A stretch of 64,000 bases of DNA, taken from positions 62,001 through 126,000 of the forward strand of contig NZ_JAKSYE010000096.1 of the NCBI RefSeq assembly GCF_022829685.1. The letters are read 5' to 3'. The notes under the pieces are model-generated. The model saw nothing but the letters and a program-made list of their open reading frames with translations, was not told the origin of the DNA and did not search any database. Below, piece after piece: positions 36,939 to 46,103 of this stretch. The stretch comes from Methylobacterium sp. E-045 (GTDB lineage Bacteria; Pseudomonadota; Alphaproteobacteria; Rhizobiales; Beijerinckiaceae). The translations under genes were made by a program, and so were the position numbers. Within the stretch, counting starts at the first letter, position 1; the number at the start of each line of letters is the position of its first letter.

Positions 36939-37565
36939 ATGGCAGCCGACATCGCCGTCTCCGACCCGGAGCCCCAGGCCTATCGCGACATCCGCGCGGC
37001 CAACGACCGCTACGCGGCAGGCTTCGACAAGGGCGACCTCGCCCTCCCGCCGGCCCGCCGGTTCGCCATCCTGACCTGCATGGATGCGCGCCTCGATCCG
37101 GCGAAATATGCCGGTCTGAGCGAAGGCGACGCCCACGTCATCCGCAATGCCGGCGGGCGGGCCAGCGACGACGCGATCCGCTCCCTGGTGATCTCGCACA
37201 AGCTCCTCGGCACCGAGGCGTTCTTCGTGATCCACCACACCAATTGCGGGATGGAGCTGTTCACCGATTCCGTCATCGGCGATCTCCTCGCCGACAGTCT
37301 CGACACCGCGAGTTTCGACGGCACGGTCTGGTCGAACCCACATCATGGCGGGGGCTCGCCGGCCGGATATGCCATCGACTGGCTGACCATCCCCGAGCGG
37401 AGCCATGCCGTCACCTCGGATGTCCGGCGTATCCGCGCGCATCCCCTCGTGCCGAGCCGCATCCCGATCTTCGGCTTCGTCTATGACGTCGCCACGGGGC
37501 GCCTGAACGAGATCGCGGCGGCCAGCGAGGCGGGCCGGCCCACGCCGCCGCTCCGTCTCGGTTAA
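36939..37565 (+). CDS. beta-carbonic anhydrase
   Basis: A 208-residue zinc enzyme. The metal ligands are visible as the Cys in ILTCMDARLDP and the His/Cys pair in VIHHTNCGM; the Asp/Arg dyad is in CMDAR. It interconverts CO2 and bicarbonate. It belongs to the short clade of carbonic anhydrases of the Mycobacterium Rv1284 type by the spacing HHTNCG. It follows the oxygenase gene after about 160 bp, in which I accept no gene. Confidence 0.9.
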   Translation: MAADIAVSDPEPQAYRDIRAANDRYAAGFDKGDLALPPARRFAILTCMDARLDPAKYAGLSEGDAHVIRNAGGRASDDAIRSLVISHKLLGTEAFFVIHHTNCGMELFTDSVIGDLLADSLDTASFDGTVWSNPHHGGGSPAGYAIDWLTIPERSHAVTSDVRRIRAHPLVPSRIPIFGFVYDVATGRLNEIAAASEAGRPTPPLRLG

Positions 37566-37575
37566 GGGCACCTTC

Positions 37576-37719
37576 ATGAGACGTGCCCTGTGGCCGATCC
37601 GGTCCCGCTCCCGCCGGATGCTGCAGCGCCGGCTGCGGAGGGCGAGGGCGTTCCACCCGGCCCTGTTTCGCGCGAGAGCCAGGCTCCCGGCCGGTGCGTC
37701 GGCCGACGAGACGTCTTAG
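37576..37719 (+). CDS. possible 47-residue arginine-rich peptide
   Basis: A short open frame starting ATG at 37576 and ending TAG at 37719, 10 bp behind the carbonic anhydrase. About a third of its residues are arginine (SRSRRMLQRRLRRARAF). Such composition can arise by chance in GC-rich DNA, but short basic proteins of the DUF1127 or ribosome-associated kind are common in this group. There is no recognised motif and the ribosome-binding site is weak. Confidence 0.25.
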   Translation: MRRALWPIRSRSRRMLQRRLRRARAFHPALFRARARLPAGASADETS

Positions 37720-37737
37720 GATGAGACGCGTCCCGGC

Positions 37738-38898
37738 TCAGCCGGGCGCGCCCGCCGCCGGGATCGCGGCGATGCCGGCCGAGGCGGCCCAGGCCGTGAG
37801 GTCGGATTTCCGGATCGCCGCCGCCATCAGGTCGGGAAACAGGTCCGGCGTGCAGGCGAAGGCGGGTACGCCCAAGGCGGCGAGCCGGCCCGCCAGCGCG
37901 CGGTCGTAGGAGGGCGCGCCCTCGTCGGACAGGGCCAGCAGCGCCACCACCTGTACGCCCGACGCCACCATCCGCTGCGCCCGCGCCAGGAGCCCGGCCT
38001 CGACGCCGCCCTCGTAGAGGTCGGAGATCAGCACCAGGATCGTGTCCTCCGGCCGGGTGATGCGGGATTCACAATAGCCCATCGCCCGGTTGATGTCGGT
38101 GCCGCCGCCGAGCTGCACCGAGAACAGCACCTCCACCGGGTCTTCCAGCTCGTCGGAGAGGTCCACCACCTCGGTGTCGAACACCACGAGGCGGGTGGAC
38201 ACCGCCGGCAATGAGGCCATCACCGCACCGAAGATGCTCGAATACACGACCGAGCTCGCCATCGAGCCGGATTGGTCGATGCACAGGATCACGTCCTTGA
38301 GGCTGGCGCGCTGGCGCCGGCCGTGGCCGAACCGGGTCTCGGGGATGATGGTCCGGTACTCGGCCTGGTAATGGCGCAGGTTGGCCCGGATGGTCCGGTT
38401 CCAGTCGATCTCCGCATGGCGCGGGCGCCGGTTCACGCTGGCGCGGTCGATGGCCCCGGTCACCGCCTGGCGCAGGGGCTCTTCGAGCTTGCGCATCAGG
38501 GCCTCCACGACCTTGCGCACCACGAGGCGGGCGGTGTACTTGGTCTTGCCGCCGAGGAGCCCGCGCATGGAGATCAGGGTCGAGACGAGGGCGACGTCGG
38601 GGACCACCGCCTCCAGCATCTCGGGCTCGGTGAGCATGCGCTTGAGGTCGAGGCGCTCGAAGGCGTCGCGCTGCATCACCTGCACCACGGAGGCCGGGAA
38701 ATAATCGCGGATGTCGCCGAGCCAGCGCGGCACCGAAGGGGACGAGGCGCCGAGGCCCCCCTTCCGATCGGAATCGTAGAGGGCGCCGAGTGCCCGGTCC
38801 ATGCCGGCATCACGACCCGACAGGCCGCAGCCGGTGCCGTCCGCCGCCCCCCCGCCGAGGACGAGGCGCCAGCGGCGCAGGCGTTCCGTGTCGCTCAT
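37738..38898 (-). CDS. VWA-domain protein (CoxE/YehP-like)
   Basis: A 386-residue protein. The C-terminal half is a von Willebrand A domain with the MIDAS motif DQSGSMASS (about residue 210), the threonine in GGGTDINRA and the aspartate in LISDLYEGG. The N-terminal part is helical with no known enzyme motif. It is the last gene of a five-gene leftward cluster; its start overlaps the stop of the DUF5682 gene as ATGA. MoxR-type ATPases and VWA proteins typically act together in assembling or remodelling protein complexes. Confidence 0.85.
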   Translation of the reverse strand: MSDTERLRRWRLVLGGGAADGTGCGLSGRDAGMDRALGALYDSDRKGGLGASSPSVPRWLGDIRDYFPASVVQVMQRDAFERLDLKRMLTEPEMLEAVVPDVALVSTLISMRGLLGGKTKYTARLVVRKVVEALMRKLEEPLRQAVTGAIDRASVNRRPRHAEIDWNRTIRANLRHYQAEYRTIIPETRFGHGRRQRASLKDVILCIDQSGSMASSVVYSSIFGAVMASLPAVSTRLVVFDTEVVDLSDELEDPVEVLFSVQLGGGTDINRAMGYCESRITRPEDTILVLISDLYEGGVEAGLLARAQRMVASGVQVVALLALSDEGAPSYDRALAGRLAALGVPAFACTPDLFPDLMAAAIRKSDLTAWAASAGIAAIPAAGAPG

Positions 38899-41240
38899 GG
38901 CCTGTCCTCCGTCGTCTCGTCCTCCCCAGACACCGGAACTGCGGTGTCGGAGACCGCTTCGGGGCCTAAGAGAAGGCGAAGGATCGGCAGCACCCTGGCG
39001 GCGCGCTGATCGTCGAAGATGCGGGCCGATCCCTCGTCGTCGGAAACACCCGTCCCATGGCGCGTCAAAGCCTCGCCGATGGCGCGCCGCTCGCCCTGCG
39101 CCATCGTCGCGAAGGTGCGTCGCAGGAGGGGGAGCAGTTCGTCGAAGAGCGTGCCGTCGAGGCCCGACAGCCATTCGTCGAGGACCGCGAGCAGGGTGCC
39201 GCCGTGGATCAGGACCGTACCGCTCTCCTCCAGGAACCCCTCGATCCAGGCGGCCGCCGACAGCGTGCCGGAGGCGCGGGACAGGGCGAGGCGAAGCCGA
39301 TCGCCGGCCTGCTCCGCCGTGAGCGCCCGGTCGTCGAAGAGCAGCCGCACGGCGCGACCGACGACGCGGCCATGCACATGGGTCTGGTCGGCCAGGCCGC
39401 GAAGGGCCTCCTGCCAGACCGCCTTGAGGTCGGGCTCCTCCAGCAATGAGATCGCGCCGTGGACGCCGACGATCCGCCCCATGGCCGCCGCGGCGGCGTC
39501 GTCGTCGAGGCTCTGGCAGGCCGCCGTCAGGCCCGCGGCGGCGCGCGGCACGAGCCCGCGCACCACGCCGAGCACCGGTCCCGTATCGGAGGAGCGCACC
39601 GACCCGTAGCGCGCCAGTTCGGCGAGCGGCGGCAGCGCCTCCATCAGGTCGAACACGTCCGCCGAGACGGCGGCGCGGTCGTTGAGGGCGCGGATCACAT
39701 CCTCCCCGGCTCCGGCGAGATCGGCGTCGAGGAGTGTGCCGATGAGGCCCGACAGCTCCGCGACGCGGGTCGCCTCGCGGGCCCGCCTGCGCACCCGGCT
39801 GGCGGCGGCCTCCGCCACGGTGCCGCCATCGGCCGAGGCGGCGACCAGATCCACCACCCATTCGGGCTGCCAGGACAGGAACCACGCCTCCTTGAAGGTG
39901 CCGCGCCCGCGCGCCTGCTGGCGCCGGCCCCAGGGGATGCCGATGAGATGGAGCCGGTTGAGGAAATGGCTGCGGGCGAGGTCGTTGTCCTTGCGCAGGT
40001 CGAGGACGAGGTCCCCGGCGACCGCCTCCGGCTTGAGGCGCAGGCTCTTGCAGGTCGCGGCGAAATCCGCCTCCACCGGCGTGCCGGGGCTGTCCGGCGG
40101 GGTGGCGCCCAGGCGCTCGCCGATGACGAGCTTGCGCTGGATCAGGGCCATGGGCGCCGGGTCGGCGAAGCACAGGGTCGCCTGCGCGGCCTCGTGCAGG
40201 TCGTCGAGGGACGGGCGCGCCCGTCCCCGGAAACCGGCCAGCGCTGCGGCGAGGCGGGCGGCTTCGATCACCGAGGCCGGGGAGGCGTCGAGGTCCTCGG
40301 CCCGGAGCAGGGCCGCCGCGCGGGCGAGCCACCGCGCTGCGACGCGGCCCTCGTGGTTCCACAGGGTGTCGTACCATTCCGGCGAGAGCACCCCGGCCCG
40401 GTAGCCGCTGGCGGTGGCGAGGCGCTCATAGGACCAGGGCGCCCAGGCGGCGGCGACCCTGGTCTTGGGCAAGCCTTTCAGGGTCGCGGCGTCGAGGCCG
40501 ACCTGTCCCTTGGCGTCGTGGCGCGCCAGGGCCGGGGCGTGCCAGGCCCCGCAGATCACGGCGATGCGGGCAAAATCCTCCCGTCCCGCCTTGCGCAGAC
40601 AGGTGCGCATATGCGCCTCGCGGGCCTCTTCGCGAGACGCCTCCTCGTCGATGCCGGTCTCGGCCTGCGCGCCCTCGCGCAGGGCCGCCATGGCCTCGTG
40701 GATCGCCGCGAACACGTCGCCGTCCTCGCCCGCGCGGCTCTCGACGAAGGCGTCCCACCAGCGCTCGCCATCGGGGAAACCCGCGACCTCGGCCAGTTCG
40801 CCCAGGGGATCGCGCCGGAGGGCGAGGGAGGGGGCCTCGGCCGCCTCGTCGGGCGCGGGCGCGTCGAGCCCGGCCGGGGCCGGTTCGCCTTCGGGCGCCT
40901 CCCCCCTCGCTGCGAACCCGTCGGCGAGCTGGATCGCGTGCGGCAGGTCGATGAAGCGCAGGGTCGCCCCGTGATCGAGGCCGTGGCGCATGGCCACCCA
41001 TTCGGGCGAGAAGGCCGCGAAGGGAAAGAAGGCGCAGGTCTGCGGCCGGTCAGCCCGGTAGACGAGGAGCGCTACGGGCGGCGCCATCGCCGGGTCGGCC
41101 ACCAGCGGGATCAGGGCGTCGGCATCCGGCGGCCCCTCGATGAGCAAGCAATCGGGCCGGAAGGCGTCGAGGGCCGCGCGCAGGGAGCGGGCCGATCCCG
41201 GTCCGTGATGGCGGATGCCGAAGATCCGGACCTCAGGCAT
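38895..41240 (-). CDS. DUF5682 family protein (YehM-like)
   Basis: A 781-residue soluble protein starting MPEVRIFGIRHHGPGSARSL, the recognisable N-terminus of the DUF5682/YehM family, followed by LLIEGPPDADALIPL. An acid-rich low-complexity linker lies near residues 115-140. No catalytic motif is established, though the N-terminus has an ancestral resemblance to erythromycin-esterase/TraB-like folds (HH and E pairs), which is only a suggestion. It is translationally coupled to the VWA gene. Confidence 0.8.
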   Translation of the reverse strand: MPEVRIFGIRHHGPGSARSLRAALDAFRPDCLLIEGPPDADALIPLVADPAMAPPVALLVYRADRPQTCAFFPFAAFSPEWVAMRHGLDHGATLRFIDLPHAIQLADGFAARGEAPEGEPAPAGLDAPAPDEAAEAPSLALRRDPLGELAEVAGFPDGERWWDAFVESRAGEDGDVFAAIHEAMAALREGAQAETGIDEEASREEAREAHMRTCLRKAGREDFARIAVICGAWHAPALARHDAKGQVGLDAATLKGLPKTRVAAAWAPWSYERLATASGYRAGVLSPEWYDTLWNHEGRVAARWLARAAALLRAEDLDASPASVIEAARLAAALAGFRGRARPSLDDLHEAAQATLCFADPAPMALIQRKLVIGERLGATPPDSPGTPVEADFAATCKSLRLKPEAVAGDLVLDLRKDNDLARSHFLNRLHLIGIPWGRRQQARGRGTFKEAWFLSWQPEWVVDLVAASADGGTVAEAAASRVRRRAREATRVAELSGLIGTLLDADLAGAGEDVIRALNDRAAVSADVFDLMEALPPLAELARYGSVRSSDTGPVLGVVRGLVPRAAAGLTAACQSLDDDAAAAAMGRIVGVHGAISLLEEPDLKAVWQEALRGLADQTHVHGRVVGRAVRLLFDDRALTAEQAGDRLRLALSRASGTLSAAAWIEGFLEESGTVLIHGGTLLAVLDEWLSGLDGTLFDELLPLLRRTFATMAQGERRAIGEALTRHGTGVSDDEGSARIFDDQRAARVLPILRLLLGPEAVSDTAVPVSGEDETTEDRP

Positions 41241-41324
41241 CGCGGCCGGGGGTGGTGGGGCGAAGGCTCATGGCACGAACGGTCTCGTGGGTGGGGTGTC
41301 GCGGTGGATGGCGCGCGGGGGGGG

Positions 41325-41348
41325 CCCTCCCCCGCGGAGGGGGGAGGG
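41325..41348. repeat. G/C-rich palindrome between MoxR and DUF5682 genes
   Basis: CCCTCCCCC...GGGGGGAGGG inverted repeat in the 119-bp gap, of the same type as those in the amide operon. Confidence 0.45.
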
Positions 41349-41359
41349 TAAGAACGCCC

Positions 41360-42460
41360 TCATGCGCTCTCGCGGGCGGCGCGGTAGAAGTCCTTCCACT
41401 CCGACCGTTCCTTGACCACGGTCTCGAGATATTCGCGCCAGACGATGGCGTCCTGCACCGGATCCTTGATCACCGCGCCACTGATCCCGGAGACGAGGTC
41501 GTGGGCCGAGAGGTGGCCGTCGCCGAAATGGGCGGCCAGTGCCAGCCCGCTGCCGACGACGCTGATCGCCTCGGCCGTGGAGAGCGTGCCGGACGGCTGC
41601 TTGACCTTGCTCTTCCCATCCGCGGTCACGCCCTCGCGCAACTCCCGGAAGATGGTGACGACGCGGCGGATCTGGTCGGCGCCGGGGGGCTCGGCCGGGA
41701 TCTCGAAGGCGCGTCCGAGGGCGGCCACGCGGGTCTCGACGATGGCGATCTCGGCCTCGATCGTGGCCGGCGAGGGGAGCACCACGGTGTTGAAGCGGCG
41801 CTTCAGGGCGCTCGACAATTCGTTGACGCCGCGATCCCGGTTGTTGGCGGTGGCGATGAGGTTGAAGCCCCGGGCGGCGGCGATCTCCTCGTTGAGTTCC
41901 GGGATCGGCAGGGTCTTCTCGGAGAGGATCGTGATGAAGCTGTCCTGCGTCTCGGAGGGGATGCGGGTCAGTTCCTCGACGCGGGCGATTTTTCCGTCCT
42001 CCATGGCGCGCACGATCGGGCTCGCCACCACCGCCTCGCGGCTCGGCCCCTTGGCGAGGAGCAGGGCGTAGTTCCAGCCGTAGCGGATCGATTCCTCGCT
42101 GGTGCCGGCGGTGCCCTGCACGATGAGGCGCGAGGTGCCGCAGATCGCCGCCGCCAGATGCTCGCTGACCCAGCTCTTGGCGGTGCCGGGCGTGCCGAGG
42201 AGCAGAAGCGCCCGGTCGGTGGCCAGCGTCGCCACCGCCACTTCCATCAGGCGCCGGTCGCCGATGTATTTCGGCGTGACCTCGAACCCGGAGCCGAGCC
42301 GCCCGCCCATGAGGTAGGTGACGACCGCCTGCGGCGAGAGCAGCCAGTTCGGCGGGCGGGGCCTGTCATCGGCGCCGCGCAGCGCCTCCAATTCCTCGGC
42401 GAAGGCATCCTCGGCGGCCCGGCGCAGCTGCGTCGTCTTGGTTGCGTTGGTCTGGCTCAT
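41360..42460 (-). CDS. MoxR-type AAA+ ATPase (YehL-like)
   Basis: A 366-residue AAA+ protein. Walker A is GTPGTAKSW (about 90-98), Walker B lies in ARVEELTRIPSETQDSF, sensor 1 in FNLIATANNRDRGVNELSSALKRRF. The EELTR variant of Walker B and the RRFNTV arginine finger are typical of the MoxR family. It should act as an ATP-driven remodeller with the VWA protein of the same cluster. It begins 3 bp after the DUF5691 gene ends. Confidence 0.9.
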   Translation of the reverse strand: MSQTNATKTTQLRRAAEDAFAEELEALRGADDRPRPPNWLLSPQAVVTYLMGGRLGSGFEVTPKYIGDRRLMEVAVATLATDRALLLLGTPGTAKSWVSEHLAAAICGTSRLIVQGTAGTSEESIRYGWNYALLLAKGPSREAVVASPIVRAMEDGKIARVEELTRIPSETQDSFITILSEKTLPIPELNEEIAAARGFNLIATANNRDRGVNELSSALKRRFNTVVLPSPATIEAEIAIVETRVAALGRAFEIPAEPPGADQIRRVVTIFRELREGVTADGKSKVKQPSGTLSTAEAISVVGSGLALAAHFGDGHLSAHDLVSGISGAVIKDPVQDAIVWREYLETVVKERSEWKDFYRAARESA

Positions 42461-42463
42461 GCC

Positions 42464-44011
42464 TCAGGCGAACTCCCGTCGGATGGTGGCGCGCAAAGCG
42501 AGGGTCTCGGCGAAGGCCTCGATCTGCCGGCGCAGGTTGTCCTCGGCCTCGTCCGGCAGCCGGGCGAGGATGGCGGCGGCGGAGGCCGCGTGGTCGTCGG
42601 CGGGCCAGGCCCGTTCGGCGAGGCGGGTGAGCAGGTAAGCGGAGGCGAGGTCCTTCCGGTCGGACGGCGAGGTCCGCGTCACCGAGGCGAGCCAATCGAG
42701 GAGGGCCGCCGTGAAGGCCCCGGACAGGGAGGAGGGCGTCTGCCGCAGCAGGGTCAGGATCGTATCGATCTCGCCCCCGCCGAAGTGCCGCGTCACCGTC
42801 GCCTCCCATTCCGCATCGGGGAGCGACCGCACGGCGCGGGCCCAGATCTCATGGATGTCGTCGCCCGGCTTGATGCCGGAGAGGCGCCCGGCGATGGCCT
42901 CGGCCAGCACCGTCGCCATCGTCCGTACCCAGTCGAGGTCGCGCTCGCGGCGCGCGGCGGTGAGAAGGCCGTCGACGATCTGGTTGGGCCATTCGCTGCG
43001 CAGCGCCAGTTCGATCCAGAGCCTCGGCGGATGCTCGGCGAAGGCGTGGAGGGGAGCGGCGGCGACGATGCTCTCGAGCAGGCTGGCTCTCACGCCGCCG
43101 CGCCGCCGCTCGTAGGCGTTCGGCTCGATCCCGTCGCGGGCGAGCGTCGGAGATTCCTCCAGCAACGTCACCACCAGACCGTGTTTCGTCCCGCCGAGGA
43201 GCGTCCGTCTGCTCTCGATCACGAGGGCGGTGCGCACCCTCGCCGCCATGCGGAAGGCGAGGAGCGAACGGGTGAGGCGCGGCAGCAGGCTTCTCGCCGC
43301 CGCGCGCACGCCGCCCGCGCGATCGTCCAGGCAGGTCTCGAGGAAGGGCGCGTCCGCCTCCGACAGGCCGATCTCCAGGATGTGGACGAGGCGCTCGCGC
43401 ATCTCCGCCTTCTCGGCGCGGAACCCCGCCTCCAGTTCGGCGCGGGCTCCTTCCGGGTCGCGCCGGCGGAAGGCGGCGAAGGCCGCGTAGCGCTCGGCGG
43501 GGCTCGCCTCCGCATCGTCCGGAGCCGGGGCCGCCGCCTCGGTGCCTCGGGCGGAACAGGCCGTCTCCAGCCAGTCGAGCTCCTCGCCCGCGACCGCGTC
43601 GATGGTCTCGTCCCACTCGCGCCGATAGGGCGCGAGGGCCGGGAGCAGCCAGGGCGGCGCGCGCATGCCCCGCTCCGCGGCGATCTCGCACCACTCCTTC
43701 ACGCGGCCCCGCGCCTCCGTGCCGGCGGCGAGGAGGAGGCCGAGCCGCGCCGCCGCGTCGGGCGGGCAGGGACGGCCCTTCGCCTGGCATGGCGGCGCCG
43801 GCGTGAAGGCGTCGGGGGGAAAGCCGCTGCCGGCGAGATGGTGGATGCCCGCGACCGCGACCCGCGTCAGCAGGGCCATGCCCGGTTCTTCGCGCGGGAG
43901 GGCACCGGCGACCGTCTCGAACTCGGCGGGGGCGGGGGAGCGGTCGGCTCCGAGCAGGGCGGCGACGAGGGCCGCCTCCCAATCGTCGGGGGTGGACGTG
44001 CCGAGGCTCAT
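42464..44011 (-). CDS. DUF5691 family protein
   Basis: A 515-residue, alpha-helical, HEAT-like protein (LETCLDDRAGGVRAAARSLL, LPRLTRSLLAF). It matches DUF5691, which is found with SWIM, MoxR and VWA genes. No catalytic residues are recognised; a scaffold role is inferred. Its start at 44011 overlaps the last base of the SWIM gene, so the two are translationally coupled. Confidence 0.75.
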   Translation of the reverse strand: MSLGTSTPDDWEAALVAALLGADRSPAPAEFETVAGALPREEPGMALLTRVAVAGIHHLAGSGFPPDAFTPAPPCQAKGRPCPPDAAARLGLLLAAGTEARGRVKEWCEIAAERGMRAPPWLLPALAPYRREWDETIDAVAGEELDWLETACSARGTEAAAPAPDDAEASPAERYAAFAAFRRRDPEGARAELEAGFRAEKAEMRERLVHILEIGLSEADAPFLETCLDDRAGGVRAAARSLLPRLTRSLLAFRMAARVRTALVIESRRTLLGGTKHGLVVTLLEESPTLARDGIEPNAYERRRGGVRASLLESIVAAAPLHAFAEHPPRLWIELALRSEWPNQIVDGLLTAARRERDLDWVRTMATVLAEAIAGRLSGIKPGDDIHEIWARAVRSLPDAEWEATVTRHFGGGEIDTILTLLRQTPSSLSGAFTAALLDWLASVTRTSPSDRKDLASAYLLTRLAERAWPADDHAASAAAILARLPDEAEDNLRRQIEAFAETLALRATIRREFA

Positions 44012-45369
44012 CAGGCCGCCCTCACCAGGATCGGCCGGGCATCCTGGGCGGGAACGGCGTAGAGGTGCCCCTCGGCCACCATGGCCAGGGGTGTTAGCGC
44101 GAACCCGTCATAGAGCCCGAAGAGATCGACGTGGCCCCCCGCCGCCACCGCCATCAGAGGGGGGAAATGTGCGGAATCGGCAAGGGTGAAACAGCCGGTG
44201 GCATCACCCGCGGCCATGGCGCCATCCGCCCCGTGTCCGAGGCGCTGGCCGGACAGCCGAACCGGCCAGCGGTCGATCCACGGCGCCCTCGCCAGAGCCT
44301 CGGCGAACCCGTCGAGGGCCGCGGCGACGCTCGTCGCGCCGGGCAGGGCGCAGGCTCGAGCCGGCCCGGCGCGACCCTCGCGAAACACGGCCCTCAACGG
44401 CGGATCGCCGGGATGGAAGGCGAGGGCGCCCGAGAAATCCTGTCCCGCCGCGGGGACCGGCGGCAGGGGCGAGCCGGAGGTGCCGTAATCGACCACCTGG
44501 GCCATGGCGCCACTCGTCCGTCCGGCGAGCCAGACGGTGCGGGCGGTGAGCTTGTCCTCGTCCTCCACCGCATGGGCGAGGATCGCCCACTCGTCGACGA
44601 GGCCCGGCCGGCCCGCCAGCTCCTCGGCGGTGACGGGATAGCCGATGGCCGCGCGGACGCCGGCGGCCTGTTCGGGGGTGAGCCTGTCTGGACGCCGGGC
44701 GGCCCGGACCAGCAGGGACAGGCGGCCGAGGGCGAGGGCGAGGCTGGCTTCCGGACCTGCCGCCCCCGCCCCGGGTGGGGCCGCGACGAGGCCCGGCATG
44801 GCCCGGACCCTGCGGGCGAGGCCCGGGGCCTGGCCATCGACGAGACGCCCCGCCATGCGGTCCCAGAAGGCATAGGGCTCGCGCCGCACCGTCGCGAGAC
44901 CGCGGCGCATTAGGTCGCCGAGCCAGAGGTCGAGTTCATCGAGGGCCGCCGAAACCTTGCCCTCGCGGGCCTGGCGGCGCTTGGCCTGCCCCTTCTCGTC
45001 CACGGGGGCCGGGGCCGCCTGGGCCCGCGCCTCGGCGGAGACGGCACGGCTTTCGCGCCCCTTGATCCAGGCGGCGACCCAGTCGGGCGGTTCGGCCTCG
45101 GGGATCGGCGCGGCCGCATCCACCAGCATCAGACCGAGGGCGTGCTTGCAGGGGAATTTCCGGCTCGGGCAGGTGCATTTCGAGCTCGGCCCCGAAAGGT
45201 CGGCGACCGTGCGATAGGGATTCGCCCCGCTCCCCTTGATCTCGCCCCAGACGACGTCGCCCGCCCGGCCGAGCCCGCCCCACTTGGCCGGTTTCGCCTG
45301 ATCCTGGCCGGCCTTGCGGCTCGATGCATCGGGAGCGAGGTCGAGAATCTGCGCGGAGGTGAGGCTCAT
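44011..45369 (-). CDS. SWIM zinc-finger protein (YehQ-like)
   Basis: A 452-residue protein with the SWIM zinc finger CxCx(n)CxH as CTCPSRKFPCKH near residues 64-75, and a long helical remainder. SWIM fingers bind DNA or proteins. It is the first gene of the leftward five-gene cluster and its upstream region becomes AT-rich near 45450. Together with the MoxR, VWA and DUF5682 genes it gives the composition of the E. coli yehLMPQ group. Confidence 0.85.
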   Translation of the reverse strand: MSLTSAQILDLAPDASSRKAGQDQAKPAKWGGLGRAGDVVWGEIKGSGANPYRTVADLSGPSSKCTCPSRKFPCKHALGLMLVDAAAPIPEAEPPDWVAAWIKGRESRAVSAEARAQAAPAPVDEKGQAKRRQAREGKVSAALDELDLWLGDLMRRGLATVRREPYAFWDRMAGRLVDGQAPGLARRVRAMPGLVAAPPGAGAAGPEASLALALGRLSLLVRAARRPDRLTPEQAAGVRAAIGYPVTAEELAGRPGLVDEWAILAHAVEDEDKLTARTVWLAGRTSGAMAQVVDYGTSGSPLPPVPAAGQDFSGALAFHPGDPPLRAVFREGRAGPARACALPGATSVAAALDGFAEALARAPWIDRWPVRLSGQRLGHGADGAMAAGDATGCFTLADSAHFPPLMAVAAGGHVDLFGLYDGFALTPLAMVAEGHLYAVPAQDARPILVRAA

Positions 45370-45908
45370 ACGGCGATGGGATGGCGATTCCGAAGCGGGA
45401 TGATTCGCAGGAGCGTAACCAGCCGGACCTGTAACGCAAGCATAAATCGACAGATTTGATTAATAATAAATAAGACATCGTATCACGATAGCTGAGAACG
45501 GGCTGACAGAATGTTCATGCAAGATAAAAGCGCCGAGGAGACCCAGTTATAGTGGACGCTGGGCGTGATCGAAGCTCGGCTCTTCAGCGATCGTCGGGCT
45601 CTCCGCTCGAATTTGGCCTCGGGCGTGGCGCTCATTCTTCCGACTTCACGTTCGTTCGATGGTCATCCGTAGAGCTGAGCTGATGGTTCGGTATGTCTTC
45701 CAGAACTCTCTCTGCGCCATCGTGCTCCGGCCGTGACCGGGAGCGTCGTGAGCGCGCTCGCCGCCGCGCCGCCCCGGTCGACGAGGGTGCGGACATTTGC
45801 CCGGAGAGGCCGTCGCACGCCCGAGAGAGAACTTTCACGAGGGCCGCGATATCTGAACCTATCGCTGACCTTCGCGTTTACAGTCCTTGTGTCAGCGAGG
45901 GAGTGGGG
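45370..45908. other. intergenic region with AT-rich promoter stretch and EcfG promoter
   Basis: These 539 bp separate the SWIM gene (leftward) from the NepR-like gene (rightward). The part near 45440-45500 is markedly AT-rich and likely holds the promoter of the five-gene cluster. An EcfG-type promoter lies at 45854-45878. Short frames elsewhere are not protein-like. Confidence 0.6.
45854..45878 (+). promoter_or_regulatory. EcfG-type general stress promoter
   Basis: TGAAC, 16-bp spacer, CGTT. The consensus in alphaproteobacteria is GGAAC-N16/17-CGTT, so one base differs. It would start transcription near 45885, just before the NepR-like gene at 45909. Control of nepR by its own sigma factor is the usual arrangement. 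Confidence 0.6.
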
Positions 45909-46103
45909 ATGCGCATCGAGGAATACCGTGAGCCGTCTTGGCCCCGTCCCCGTGCCACGGATCTGAACGTTGCGCTGACCGAGACGACGCGGCGGCGTCT
46001 CGGCGAAGAGCTGCAGGCCCTCTACGAGCCGGTCATCGACGAGTCGCTGGACCCGCGCCTTGCCGAACTCATGAAGCAGTTGGAGGCGGATCGGGACCGA
46101 TAG
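45909..46103 (+). CDS. NepR-like anti-sigma factor
   Basis: A 64-residue protein. The second half, RRRLGEELQALYEPVIDESL followed by DPRLAELMKQLE, matches the NepR pattern of two short amphipathic helices around a conserved VxDE(P)hPxRLxxLhxxL core. NepR binds the sigma factor EcfG and is displaced by phosphorylated PhyR. The ATG at 45909 has GGAG 8-11 nt upstream. Neither phyR nor ecfG is adjacent, so this is probably an extra copy. It lies directly behind an EcfG-type promoter. Confidence 0.7.
   Translation: MRIEEYREPSWPRPRATDLNVALTETTRRRLGEELQALYEPVIDESLDPRLAELMKQLEADRDR

Noticed and set aside
36775..37074. 99-codon frame overlapping the oxygenase stop as ATGA
   Set aside because: The overlap is attractive, but the second half reads through the carbonic anhydrase gene in another frame and no domain is recognisable.
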